A DNA stretch of 64,000 nucleotides, from assembly GCF_030704535.1 (NCBI RefSeq), contig NC_081822.1:13695001-13759000 (forward strand), given 5' to 3'. The stretch is from Vitis vinifera (Eukaryota; Streptophyta; Magnoliopsida; Vitales; Vitaceae). The notes beneath the pieces were generated by a model, which ran no database searches, was not told the origin of the DNA, and worked only from the letters and a program-made list of their open reading frames with translations. The position numbers were made by a program, and so were the translations under genes. Below are positions 24,720 to 35,579 of this stretch, piece after piece (position 1 is the first letter of the stretch; each line of letters starts with the position of its first letter).

Positions 24720-25420
24720 AAGTTGGTAACGGTACCGGAAGGTGAGGGTAGAAATGTAATAACGCATGGCAGATTTAGGATTAGGGTTTTAGTTCTCTGG
24801 GAGTAGATGGGTATCTCGCCGACCCTTATCACCATTCACCATATATATATATATATATATATATATGGGTTAGATTAAGACTGAAGCAGCGTTCTCGTGT
24901 TGCTATTGCTTTTGATCGTTTCTAGGGTTTTCTCTTCCTTTCTCTTTTATACTGGTAGATGAAGAAGAAGTCGGTCGATGGACTGAGGCTTCTAGTTAGG
25001 GGGCAGTGATGAGATTGAAGAAAGTCATGCACCACTCTGATTGATCAAATCTGTGCTGATAAATCTTTCTTACCCATTTTTTTTCTGAGCCCCTTTTCTT
25101 CTTTTCTTCTTTCCGCTTTCATCACATTTCCCTTCCTTTCTCTCTTTCTGTTTTCTTGTGGGTTAAGTTTCAGAATTGTTTATGTGATTTCTTGATTTGA
25201 TTTGATTTTTTTTTTTCATATTCTTGAAATTAAAATGGATTGAATTGTTGAGAGATGAAAAGGTAAAAGGAGCCAAGTGATGGGGTCTTGTTTTCCAAAG
25301 AAGGCCAAAACCATGATGCGGACCGCATAAAGCAATGGCTTTGGCTTTTGCTTCTGGGGATAAACTTTTGGTTTCTGATGGTTTCCTCCTTTAGAAATTT
25401 TCAGTTTTTTCATTGCTCCA
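24720..25420 (+). promoter_or_regulatory. Promoter- and leader-like region without a recognisable gene
   Basis: TTAGGGTTTT at about 24782 resembles a reversed telo-box, an element common upstream of plant translation-machinery genes. An (AT)n tract at 24841-24866 could serve as TATA. CT-rich leader-like DNA follows at 25075-25160. Only tiny frames occur: 16 codons from 24960 (MKKKSVDGL start), 11 codons from 25008 overlapping its stop, and 16 codons from 25279 starting MGSCFPKK. It could be a non-coding RNA locus, a gene with short upstream frames whose body was lost, or a decayed gene. I cannot choose. Confidence 0.3.
24841..24866. repeat. (AT)n microsatellite
   Basis: About 12-13 uninterrupted AT units. 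Confidence 0.9.
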
Positions 25421-27090
25421 ATTTATTTTTATTTTCGTTTTAAAGGGGTGTTTTTTTTGTTTTTTTTTATTTTTATGTTTGCTTATTTAAATAATTAATA
25501 AATATTTAAATTTATGTTGAAGGGAAATTATATCAGCTTCGCATTCTTCCTATATTGAGGTTTTATTAATTATCGTTTTCTTCTATGTTGTTGTGTTAAA
25601 TGATCTTTTTAAATTTGAGGTAAAAGGCACCATAGTCATCCAATTCAAAACCCAAACCCTTTGGAGAAGAAATCCTCAAATTTGGGGTGTAGATTAAGCC
25701 CTTATTTAATTCTCAAATCATAGCCTAAAAAGAACTTTAATCCCTAAATCATCACCATATTCAAATCTCACACATTATTGAGATGATGAGGGGAAGGAAG
25801 TGGTCCCCCAAACTTATTTAGGGTTTGTATGAGGAATGGCTCTAAGCTCCAATGGGCCTTGTTGGTGGGTGCGACCCAATGTTTAGTGGGTCATTATGGG
25901 CCAATGTGTCGGGTTAAGCTAGTCTATGTAAACCAAATAGATGACTCGGCCGTTGGCGAGATCCATGGGTCATTCATTTTGTTAAAATTTTTAATTTAAT
26001 TTTTTAAATCATTTTTAATTTACTTTAAACATCTTTAATAATTATATTTTTAATTTTTTTATATTTAATTTGTATAAAATTTGTTGAAATATTAACCTTC
26101 TATTTTTAAAAATAATAAAAAATTTACATTTGAATTTGTAAAAAGTAAAAATTATTATTTGAGCAGGTGAAGTGGGCTAGCAAGACAGGCAACACAACAA
26201 GCCGACATAATGGCATACTGAAAAGCGTGAATGGAATATAAGACTGAAAATTTATGTCATACTGAAAAGCGTGAATGGAATATAAGACTGAAAATTATGA
26301 AACAAACAACGTTTGAATGAAAGATACTCATGTGGGTGCATTTGGGATTTGAATTATATACATATATGATAAGATTATATAAGATTTTTTTTACTAGGGG
26401 ATTGAGCCAAACAAAAGAGTAGTGGATCCCTCAACATACTTGTCTTTGTAGTCGATTTTCAAGGATGGCACAAAATCATTTCATTACATTATTTAGAATA
26501 TTAAATCTAAGTGAAATCATTATTAAATTCTAAAACATCTCATGTTGCTTCATTTCTTATACAACCTTTATTTTCCCCACGGGTTTCTTATCTTTTCTAA
26601 AACATCTTATATTTTCATATTTTTATATCTATATTGCAAGTCATCTCGTATCTCAATCTACTATAGTTTTCGTATTTTCATGTCATAATTATTTTCTCAA
26701 ATACTTAAAATACTTGTAAAAATATTTCTAATAACTTTTCTCAATTTACAATACAATTGGCACTTTCTAGTAGCTTTCCTAAATTTGTAGGAAATTCAAC
26801 ACAACTTGGCTCTATCAATGCAACTTATCTGAACATTGTGTGACTGATAAATGGATAGGTGGATAATGGAAAGTACCGAGGCAAATCTCGCCCGGTCCCG
26901 TCTCCACCACCACACCCCAGAAGATAAGAAAGGAAAAAAAAAAAATTAAATCCCAACCATTAGAAACGTATGTGTTCAAATTGTTTACATGTTGATGTTA
27001 AGTTTCATGTCTTACAAAGCCGTATCCAAATTGTTTTCCTGGTAATAATAATAGGAGGGAGACTAAGACTATTCTTCATGATGTGAGGGA
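25421..27090. other. Intergenic, AT-rich, no gene recognised
   Basis: T-rich tracts, then repeat-like DNA with 'gtgggtc' and 'gggcc' patches near 25850-25930, then a 44-bp tandem duplication at 26214. No open frame with coding character. The last 100 bases are the promoter of the first pathogen-related gene. Confidence 0.4.
26214..26301 (+). repeat. 44-bp tandem duplication
   Basis: The unit beginning CATACTGAAAAGCGTGAATG occurs at 26214 and again at 26258, essentially identical, so the duplication is recent. Confidence 0.85.
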
Positions 27091-27099
27091 TTTTGGCTC

Positions 27100-27106
27100 T
27101 ATATAA
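27100..27106 (+). promoter_or_regulatory. TATA box of pathogen-related gene copy 1
   Basis: TATATAA lies 70 bases before the ATG. Copies 2 and 3 have TATA-like boxes 69 and 62 bases before their own starts, which supports all three start codons. Confidence 0.55.
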
Positions 27107-27169
27107 CTTCTCCTTTGTCCATGGAGATTAATAATGTGAGATCAGTAGCCAATCTGTAGTGCCAGGAAA

Positions 27170-28144
27170 ATGGCATCTTCGGTTGGTGAGGGTGACAAAT
27201 ATCGGTATCATTTGGATGGAGAGGAGGAGAACACTGAATGGAGATATGGGGCTCCTCCTAACTATGAGGTTGTGCACAAGCTCTTTGAAGAAGGCAGGAC
27301 TAAGGTTTGTGGATGTGATTATATATCTATCTGATGAATCTGAGAAACTGTATATGTATGAATTAACTAACTTATTCATGCATAGCAGATATGGCCTGCT
27401 GGGTCACTCGAAGAAAAAGTGCAGAATCTTGTGAAGACATGGGAAATGGAGATGTTCCATAAGGTCAATTTGGATGACTACAAAACGACTGATCCCAAAA
27501 AATATACTTTCAGCCTGAATGGTAATTCCAAAAGCCAGAAATCCACACTTCTTTTATGGGTGTTAATATTTTGGGTTTAAGCATATTCTAACTCACTCTT
27601 GACAGGGAGGGAACCTATGAACTATGAAGAGATCATGAAAAATGGAGGCTATAATCCACTGCTACAAACCTCCTTGCCTGAGAAGCTCCGGGTCTATAAC
27701 CCAGCTGATGAAACTGCACAGTCAGCTCACCTGGCTTTCACCACAACCTTTCCACGAGGTTTTGCACTGGAGATTCTCCATGTCTATTCTGGGCCACCGG
27801 TGATTGTCTACAAATTTAGGCACTGGGGCTTCATGGAGGGTCCTTTTAAAGGACATGCACCCACTGGAGAAATGGTAGAATTCTTTGGGATGGCAGTCTT
27901 TGAGGTACCCTTTAGTAGTACTAAGATCTGCCTTTTGCTTATTGTAGGTTCCTTTTTTACTTGTATGCCATGGAATTAATTTTCTGTTGTGTTGAAACAG
28001 TTGGATGAACATATGAAAATTGTTAAGGTGGAGTTCTTTTACGACTCTGGTGAACTGCTTGGAGGTCTTGTGAAGGGTCCTACCCTGGATAGCACTACAT
28101 ATGGGGCGTCAGCAGGCTGCCCTGTTCTGAGGAACACAGGGTAG
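27170..28144 (+). CDS. Pathogen-related protein, tandem copy 1
   Basis: Four exons: 27170-27304, 27389-27521, 27606-27904, 28001-28144, all GT-AG; 236 residues. It belongs to the plant 'pathogen-related protein' family (barley PRP type), a small predicted NTF2/SnoaL-like fold protein induced by pathogens; its biochemical role is unknown. Family landmarks include N-T-E-W-R-Y-G-A-P-P-N-Y near residue 21, K-L-F-E-E-G-R-T-K, K-T-W-E-M-E-M-F-H-K, F-P-R-G-F-A-L-E-I-L, F-R-H-W-G-F-M-E-G-P-F-K-G-H and V-E-F-F-Y-D near the end. No signal peptide or membrane segment. The second exon's first codon pair (I-W-P) and exon phases match copy 2 exactly, showing descent by tandem duplication. Expression and function are inferred from family only. 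Confidence 0.88.
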
Positions 28145-28787
28145 CATTACAACAAATTTGTTATGTGATGTTTCTGCAGTATGGGGTTGAAATTAAGAGC
28201 ACAGTTTCACAAACAATAGGCAGCTAAAGATCTTTAAGCACTTTGGTTTCTTGAAATTCCCTTTTTATGCTAGAAGTGCAGATCTCTTGCTGGCTGCATG
28301 TTCTAATATCTGTGTGTGCTCTGTGGAAAAAGACATAAATGTATTTGACCTTGTTCTAGAGAAAAACATGAATCTGTTTGACCGAATCCTTTAATCTTTG
28401 TTTAATGGTTCTCCCACCAATTCAATGTAGGATGATTGATTTGGGCATTGAGCTTGTGTATGTTCCAACCCTCCGACTATGTCAAAAGCCGAAAACTTTG
28501 TATAATGAATTATAGACCACTACTCATAGTACTACTCCAACACATATTTTACATGTTCAGAAAGCGACATTGATCATATATTCCTACCTAACTAGATATA
28601 ATTTGTCACTATATTGATTCTGATAATCCTACCTAATATAAAATCAAATCATATAAATTGCTTATCTTCAAAGAATTGGTAATAGAATTATGAAGCTGGA
28701 CTCAGTCCAATTAGAAACAGCAATTTTTAAGTTGTTTGTCTCTATGAGACCATGAATATTCTAATCATGTTAGGTGGTTTTTGGTCA

Positions 28788-28794
28788 TATATAA
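28788..28794 (+). promoter_or_regulatory. TATA box of pathogen-related gene copy 2
   Basis: TATATAA lies 69 bases before the ATG at 28857, matching the spacing in copy 1. Confidence 0.55.
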
Positions 28795-28856
28795 TCACTT
28801 TGCATCCCAATTGATATCAAAGGAGAGCTAATCTTCTCTTGTGTTTTGGGGTGAAA

Positions 28857-29848
28857 ATGGCATCTTCGGTTGTTGAGGGTGATAAGTACCGTTCCTACTT
28901 GAGTGGGGACGATGAGAAGAATACTGAATGGAGATATGGTGCTCCTCCTAACTATGATGTTGTGAACAAACTCTTTGAAGAGGGCAGAACTAAGGTCTAT
29001 GTTGTGTATGCATTCTGTATATATGTTATAGTCATAGACTAATCTAATGTATGAGAAGGTTTCTAATTGATAAATTTGTTCATGCATGGCAGATATGGCC
29101 TGCTGGGTCACTGGAAGAAAAAGTGCAGAATCTTGTGAAGACATGGGAAATGGAGATTTTCCATAAGACCAACCCGAATGAATACAAATCACTTGATCCC
29201 AAGAAGTATACTTTCAGCCTTAATGGTAATACCAAACTGTTCGACAAAAATTGACAGTTCTTTGTTGTATGTGCTATGTTTTTGTGTTCAAGCAATTTAT
29301 ATACATGATTTACAGGAAGGAAACCGATAAATTTCGGGCAACTCCGCCAACTTGGAGGGGGCTATAATCCATTGATGCTGACCTCCTTGCCTGAGAAGCT
29401 CCGGGTCTATAACCCAGCCGATGAAACCGCACAGACATCTCACCTGGCCTTCACCACCGCCTTCCCCCGAGGTTTTGCACTGGAGATTCTCCATGTTTAT
29501 ACAGGGCCACCAGTGATTGTGTACAAATTTAGGCACTGGGGCTTCGTGGAGGGTCCTTTTAAAGGACATGCACCCACTGGAGAAATGGTAGAATTCTTTG
29601 GGATGGCAGTCTTTGAGGTACCCTCAATGCTCAAATCCGTCTTCCTATTCTTCTTCTTTGGCATTGAATTGAATTTAATTTAATTCTCCCATTTGATGAA
29701 CCAGTTAGATGAACATATGAAAATTGTGAAGGTGGAGTTCTTTTACGACCGTGGGGAACTGCTTGGAGGTCTTCTAAAGGGTACTGCCATGGATGGTCCT
29801 GCCATTGAGGCATCTTCAAGCTGCCCTGTCCTGAGGAGCACAGGGTAG
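28857..29848 (+). CDS. Pathogen-related protein, tandem copy 2
   Basis: Four exons: 28857-28994, 29093-29225, 29316-29617, 29705-29848, all GT-AG; 238 residues. It is the closest relative of copy 1: both open M-A-S-S-V, both have the first intron at the same codon, and both carry the long shared block G-F-A-L-E-I-L-H-V-Y. It differs where exon 3 begins (R-K-P-I-N-F-G-Q-L) and in the variable segment before the conserved S-C-P-V-L-R end. It lies about 0.7 kb downstream of copy 1 on the same strand with its own TATA box, so it is an independent gene and not an alternative exon set. Frame is intact throughout; there is no sign of decay. Confidence 0.88.
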
Positions 29849-30683
29849 AATGATGCCCTTCCTTCTACATGTGTATACTTTTGTGGTGCCGGGTTGAACA
29901 TAAGAGCATGGTTTGATAGTCAATAAGCACTTAAACAATCTCCAGTCCCACCCTCTAGCTTTGGGTTTTCAAGTTGGCTGGCTTGGATCTAATGTATGTG
30001 TATATTTTCTGTTTCACAAAGATAAATATAAGTAAATTTCTTAAGATTGTTAAGGTTGCTTGGATCTTCTACTGTACGGAATTCATCCTTCCACACGAAG
30101 GTTTTAGTCCGGATGATATTTATCTCATGGCAAAAAGGATGAGGCGATGCTTGATGGAAGGCTACGGTCCACATGAATTATAGTGACTGCGTCATCTTCC
30201 AATCTTATTAATGGGATTTTTGACAAATTTACACTAAATTAAAAAAAAAAAAAAAGAATTGTAAAAAGTGTTAGTTTTAATAAATTTATCAATTAAATTA
30301 TTATCATCATTCAATTCAAAAGACTTGTATTATTATCATTATATGTGGGAATATCTCATAGATTTGAAAATATTTTTTAAAATGTGTTGTTCTAAAAAAT
30401 GTTTTTTAAAATTATGGTATTTCATTTTTTTTTATAAAAAAAGGCCTGATTTATGACTAGAAGGGGTGTTTTCAATATCATTGCCGAAAAGGGGGACAAA
30501 AGAAAAGTCATACCTATAGTCTTTACATTCATTCTAGCCATTTATAATTTCTGCACCATGAGTGTTACCACAATAAGTGGATTTGTTCAATGATTCTTGG
30601 CCACCAAACACATCCATTAGCTTGGTGATGACAACGAAATTTCGTGGATTATTCATGGGCAACGAAGTCTAGGATAATGCAAA
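29849..30683. other. Downstream region of copy 2, no further gene
   Basis: It begins as probable 3' untranslated sequence and becomes AT-rich. A 69-codon frame at 29974-30183 contains E-F-I-L-P-H-E-G-F-S-P-D but shows no family I recognise and has poor context. An A-run lies at 30241-30255. Confidence 0.4.
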
Positions 30684-31324
30684 AAAAAAATTGGGAAAAT
30701 TGTGTTTTAGGCCCAATTGGGCCCAAAAATTAATATATGACCCATATAAGTTTCATATTTAAGCCCAACACCCAATGAAAGAGTGGAAATTGAGAGTAAG
30801 GATATTGTCTTTAAAAAATCCTTAAAATACCCTTGACTATTAAATGAAAAAACTAACCAATCACCTCACCTTTCTCATTTTCTCTTTGACTCTTTTGCCA
30901 TTCTCTCACCTATTTAATAGTGGAACCAACTTGAATCATTTTTCTTCATCAAATACTAAAGATGGTTAAAAATTATTATTAACAAATGTATTTTTGAAGT
31001 GAATAACTTTTAAATACCTTATCAAATATTATTCTTTTTTTCAAACTTACATAATATATAATAAATATCATTCTTTATTTTAAACCTATATTATTTCTCG
31101 TATATATTAAATAATTTTTAAACACCTCCTAAAATATTAGTATTATTTGTTTACTCTAACTTGTAAATTAGATATCATCAAATATTATATTTTTTCAAAT
31201 TTATAGAACATATAATAAATACTTTTTAAATACCTCATAAAATATTATTAATTTTTTTTTCTAACTTGCAAATTAGGCACATGGTGTTTATTATTTTTTT
31301 GAATATAATGTAAATACTCATATA

Positions 31325-31327
<3 letters not shown>

Positions 31328-31373
<46 letters not shown>

Positions 31374-31380
31374 AATCAAG
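31328..31380. repeat. (AT)n microsatellite inside the Mutator-like element
   Basis: More than 20 AT units, almost pure. The same place in the second copy of this element (about 41220-43220) also holds AT repeats, where two LTRs inserted. Confidence 0.9.
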
Positions 31381-32003
31381 AAGACAATATTTATAAGACT
31401 AATTTACCAACCTTCCAATAATTTTGAAAATGTAAATAGGGTAATTGGCCGAATTAAAGTCTTCAAAAATATTCAAAATTTCTCCATTCCAAAATTACTT
31501 AATTGCTTTCCACACTAATCCTAAATATTTTTGAATAAAGATTTAAATATTTAAAACCATTAAAATAAATAGTTTCTTATTAAAGCAATTTTTTCAAAGT
31601 GATAAGATAAAAATCATGAAATCTTCAAAACTATAATTACAACAAATATTTTTAACTTTAAAACTAATTTCATAATTTAAATTAATGATTTTAAAAAATA
31701 AAAATGTTATAAAAATAATTTTTGTTTATTTTTAATTCCATTTAAATATGATTTTTTTAATCTCTATTGATAACAATGAAATTATATTTACAAAGGCAAA
31801 ATAGTAAAAATATATATTTCATTTAGTTTACTTATAATGAACAATTCAAACACGATTGATTTTAATTTTATTTCCTATGTGTTAATTTTTGTAAAGAATG
31901 TCTTAATGACATAGTTTGGTAAAAAAAGAAAAACAAAACTATCAATAATCCTCTTAATGTCAAATTCAAGTTATTTAAAAATCATATAAAACCTATTAGA
32001 AGC

Positions 32004-32735
32004 CTTGTACACCCTTGTACACTTAGCACATTTTTCTTTGTACAGTTAGTGTAATATCTTTGTACAGTTAGTGTAATACTCTTATACAATGATACAAATT
32101 TCATATATCTCCTAATTTATATATTCATGTAGGTGTATTAATCATATTTTCAATGGTTTGGTTGAGAAAATGGTAGATGACTTAGGGTCAATTTTTTTCC
32201 CCAAATATCATTATTGGGAAAAATATTAGAATTTTCATATAAGAGTTAAATAAAGTGCATGACATAGGTGTACAATCACTAGGTGACAAGGAAAATAAAA
32301 AAGTAGTTTAGAATCAATTAAAACCATTCACAAAGGGTAATCTTGTACACCTTTGTACAATTAGTACATTTCCCTTGTACAGTTAGTGTAATACTCTTGT
32401 ACAATGACACAAATTTTATATCCCTCCTAAGTTATGTGTCCACGTAGGAGTGTTTAACCATATTTTCAATGATTTAGTTGAGAAGATGGTAGATGATTTA
32501 AGGTCAAAATTTTTTTTCTCCAAATATTATTATTAGGAAAAATATTGGAATTTCCATGCGGGAATTAAATAGAGTGCATGACATATATGTACAATTCATG
32601 AGTGATAAAAAAAAGAAAGGAATGACTCATAATCGATTATAATATTTCACAAAGGGTAGTCTTGTACACCTTTGTACATTTAGTATATTTCCCTTATACA
32701 GTTAGTGTAATACAATTGTACAGTGACACAATAAA
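32004..32735 (+). repeat. Tandem repeat of about 320-340 bp inside the Mutator-like element
   Basis: Blocks starting CTTGTACACC(C/T)TTGTACA begin at 32004, 32342 and 32661. Each carries GTACAGTTAGTGTAATA, and the first two continue with matching sequence (GGTAGATGA, AATATTAGAATT-like). The third is cut short after about 70 bases. The second copy of this element near 43990 has only one such block. Confidence 0.75.
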
Positions 32736-33969
32736 TAAATAAATAAAATTTATTATTTTTTTATTTTCATATAAAAAAAATAGTACTAAACAAGGTTTTC
32801 AATTTCATTTTAAAAAATAGTTTTCATTTTTTAATTAAAAATATTTTCAAAAAGAGACAATATAGAAAATAAAAATTATTTTTAAAAATAAAAAATAAAA
32901 ACTAGAAAAATATTTTAAAAACAAACTCAAATATAATCTATATAATTTTTAATTACTTGTTTTCATCTAAAATAAGTAAATATACCTTTCTACCCTTTTA
33001 TATAAGAAAAATTCAATCTCTACTATGTATTGATATAATCCACTTTTAAAATTCGGTCATATGAAAACATTTTAATTGAGTACTTAAAATAAAAACTTTC
33101 CATCTATCCTCTTTCTTTCTTTTTCTTTTTCTTATTTTAATAAATTTTCAATTAATTCAAATCATTAAAATAAATCCTTTATAAACAAATTTGTAACATT
33201 TCATATAACTTATTACTAAAAGTTATGTTCAAAAAGTTATTAAAATAAGGAAGAAAGAAGATTAAAAAAAAAAATATTTTATTTTATAATAGTAAAAAAA
33301 AGAAACTTTAAAATACTTTTTAATATAAAAAATTTAAAATAGTGAATATATTTATTTTAAATAGTATTTTAATCATTAAATTATTTACTTCTAAAATATA
33401 AAAGATAAAAATAAATGTAAAATGTAATTTTTATTTATTTAAATTAATATTTTTTTAGAAAGTATTTTCCAAAATAGTCTTTGAATCATTAGTATAATTT
33501 TTGTTTATTTATAATTTAAAAATAAAAAAATAATTTTGATTTTTCAATTATTTATAAAAGAGTTTAAAAAAATAATGAAAAATCTAAAAATTGTTAAATA
33601 AGAAAGAATAGTAGCATGTGAAGGGTGGTAGAATAAAGACAAAAATGAGTCAAGTGAGTATTTTTGTCTATTCCCATATAATATCCTTGAAATCAATTAT
33701 GGGTGTTTGAAGGACTCTTTATTAATTATCAAAGCCAAATGGGTCTAAAGTCCAATTCTCCCAAAAAAATTTTCCCCATGTTCAGATCCCAAAAACAAAT
33801 TCTTTAAGCTTGCTATTCGGTGTATGGAACCCATAATCCTAATTGAATAATATTCAATCACTAGCAATCGTTAATATCCTAGTGTTTTTGGTCTTCTCCC
33901 GGACCTTCCAGATTGATGACTGGTGGCGGCATACTGCAAAGACTATTCTTTCTCGTTTGGTTTTAGTTG

Positions 33970-33976
33970 TATAAGA
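33970..33976 (+). promoter_or_regulatory. TATA-like box of pathogen-related gene copy 3
   Basis: TATAAGA lies 62 bases before the ATG at 34032, similar in spacing to copies 1 and 2. Confidence 0.45.
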
Positions 33977-34031
33977 ATAAGATAGTGTGCCACAATAATT
34001 GAGGTTGAGCAGTAGACGATACTTTCAGAAG

Positions 34032-34935
34032 ATGGGTGCTTCAGCTGCCCAGGGAGATAAGTACAGGTCTTACTTGTATGGAGAAGGAGAGGAAAACACT
34101 GAATGGAGATATGGGGCTGCTCCCAATTATGACGTTGTAAACAAGCTCTTTGAAGAAGGCAGAACTAAGATATGGCCTCCTGGGTCACTAGAGGAGCAGG
34201 TGCAGAACATGGTGAAGACTTGGGAGATGGAGATGTTCCATAAAGTGAAGATGGAAGACTTTAAGTCAGTTGATCCGAACAAGTATACTTTCAGCCTCAA
34301 TGGTGATGGGAAAACTTCTTTCTTCTCTCTTTTTGTTGTCTTTGATTTCTCTTAATAGTTTTGTTAACTTGAAATCCATCAAAGTATTCAGAATTCTTTG
34401 GAATTGGATCATGCTTCACAGGAAGGAAGCCGCTATCGCTGGAAGAGAAGAGAAAGCTTGGAGGAGGCTATAATCCACTGCTGCAAACCTCCTTGCCAGA
34501 GAAGTTCCGTGCTTATAATCCAGATGGTGAAACAGCGATTTCGTCTCACCTGGCTTTCACAACAGCGTTTCCTCGTGGTTTTGCACTGGAGATTCTGCAG
34601 GTTTACTCTGGACCACCAGTGATCCTATACAAGTTCAGGCACTGGGGTTATATGGAGGGTCCTTTTAAAGGGCATGCACCCACTGGAGAACGGATAGAAG
34701 TCTTTGGGATGGCCATTTTTGAGGTGCTCCTTCAACCTACTCTTCTTACTCCTCTCCTTTGTTATGGAGCTAATTCTCTTATGTCTTGAAACAGCAAGAT
34801 GAGCATTCAAAAATTGTGAAGGTGGAGTTCTTTTACGACCGCGGAGAACTGCTTGGAGGCCTTCTGAAGGCTGTCTCTGATGGTTCCATGGATGCCACTC
34901 CCTCAAACTGCCCTGTCCTGAGGAGCACTGGGTAG
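34032..34935 (+). CDS. Pathogen-related protein, tandem copy 3 (lacks intron 1)
   Basis: Three exons: 34032-34302, 34422-34723, 34795-34935, all GT-AG; 237 residues. It has the same family features as copies 1 and 2 (N-T-E-W-R-Y-G, K-L-F-E-E-G-R-T-K, F-R-H-W-G-Y-M-E-G-P-F-K-G-H, S-N-C-P-V-L-R-S-T-G at the end) but is the most diverged, opening M-G-A-S-A-A-Q. The codons for T-K and I-W-P, which intron 1 separates in copies 1 and 2, are joined here without any base gained or lost. The other two introns are at the same codons as in the sister genes. The gene lies just beyond the Mutator-like element and is intact. Confidence 0.88.
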
Positions 34936-35579
34936 ATAAGTAACAACCAATATTCTGTTGTATACTTGTATGGATGAAGTCTTATGCAGTGTGCCCAGTG
35001 CCCACAGTTTCATCTGCAAGTATATCTATGTTCTATTGTGCTAAGTATCTCGGTCTCTCATGATTATCAACATGTTTTAACAGCATGAGAAGTAAATAAA
35101 GTGAAAAAAATATCATGATCTTCAATTCCAAAATGAACCAATTACTGGAACAGGAAGATGTTTAACATACACATTACATCCATGAAACCTGGATTACAGT
35201 CTGTTAGGCAGAATTACAATATGCTATGTTAGTAGTCAGTTGAGCAGAGGATCTGGTGTGATGGTGATGGGGGCAACAAGAAAGCCAACCCATAAGGGCA
35301 GGGGTTTCAAACAAAATGCATGCCTAACATCATGAGACATTTCCCAGAATATAGAAAAAGCTCCATAAATCTTGACTTATCATCTAATGGTGTGATTCTA
35401 TCACATTTTCTATGCAAACTGCCAAACGAATCTTGTATTTCCATATTCCTAAAAACTGAATACAAAAACCACTAGAAAAGCAAGTTTACTGTTATTGTCA
35501 TATCAAGTATCTATTTGGTGGTGGTTTAGGAGGTTTTACACTGTAAAAGGTCAAAAAAGGTTAAATATTAAGGTTTACT

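Larger units (their letters stand above)
30684..33771 (+). mobile_element. Non-autonomous Mutator-like (MULE) element with 9-bp target duplication
   Basis: The element proper is 30693-33762. It begins GGGAAAATTG and ends CAATTCTCCC, and the two ends align as imperfect inverted repeats for over 40 bases (both contain TTTAG-CCC and later AATTAATA). It is flanked by AAAAAAATT on both sides (30684-30692 and 33763-33771), a perfect 9-bp duplication as left by Mutator-type transposases. The interior is AT-rich with no transposase frame, so it depends on another element for movement. It sits between copies 2 and 3 of the pathogen-related genes. The duplication is poly(A)-rich, so chance agreement is somewhat more likely than for a mixed sequence. 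Confidence 0.75.

Noticed and set aside
24999-25075. C/D box snoRNA candidate (GTGATGA ... CTGA)
   Set aside because: Boxes are present, but no terminal stem closes them and no guide complementarity could be verified. Kept only as a remark in the region's finding.
29974-30183. 69-codon frame after pathogen-related copy 2
   Set aside because: No recognised domain and no splice context linking it to the neighbouring gene.
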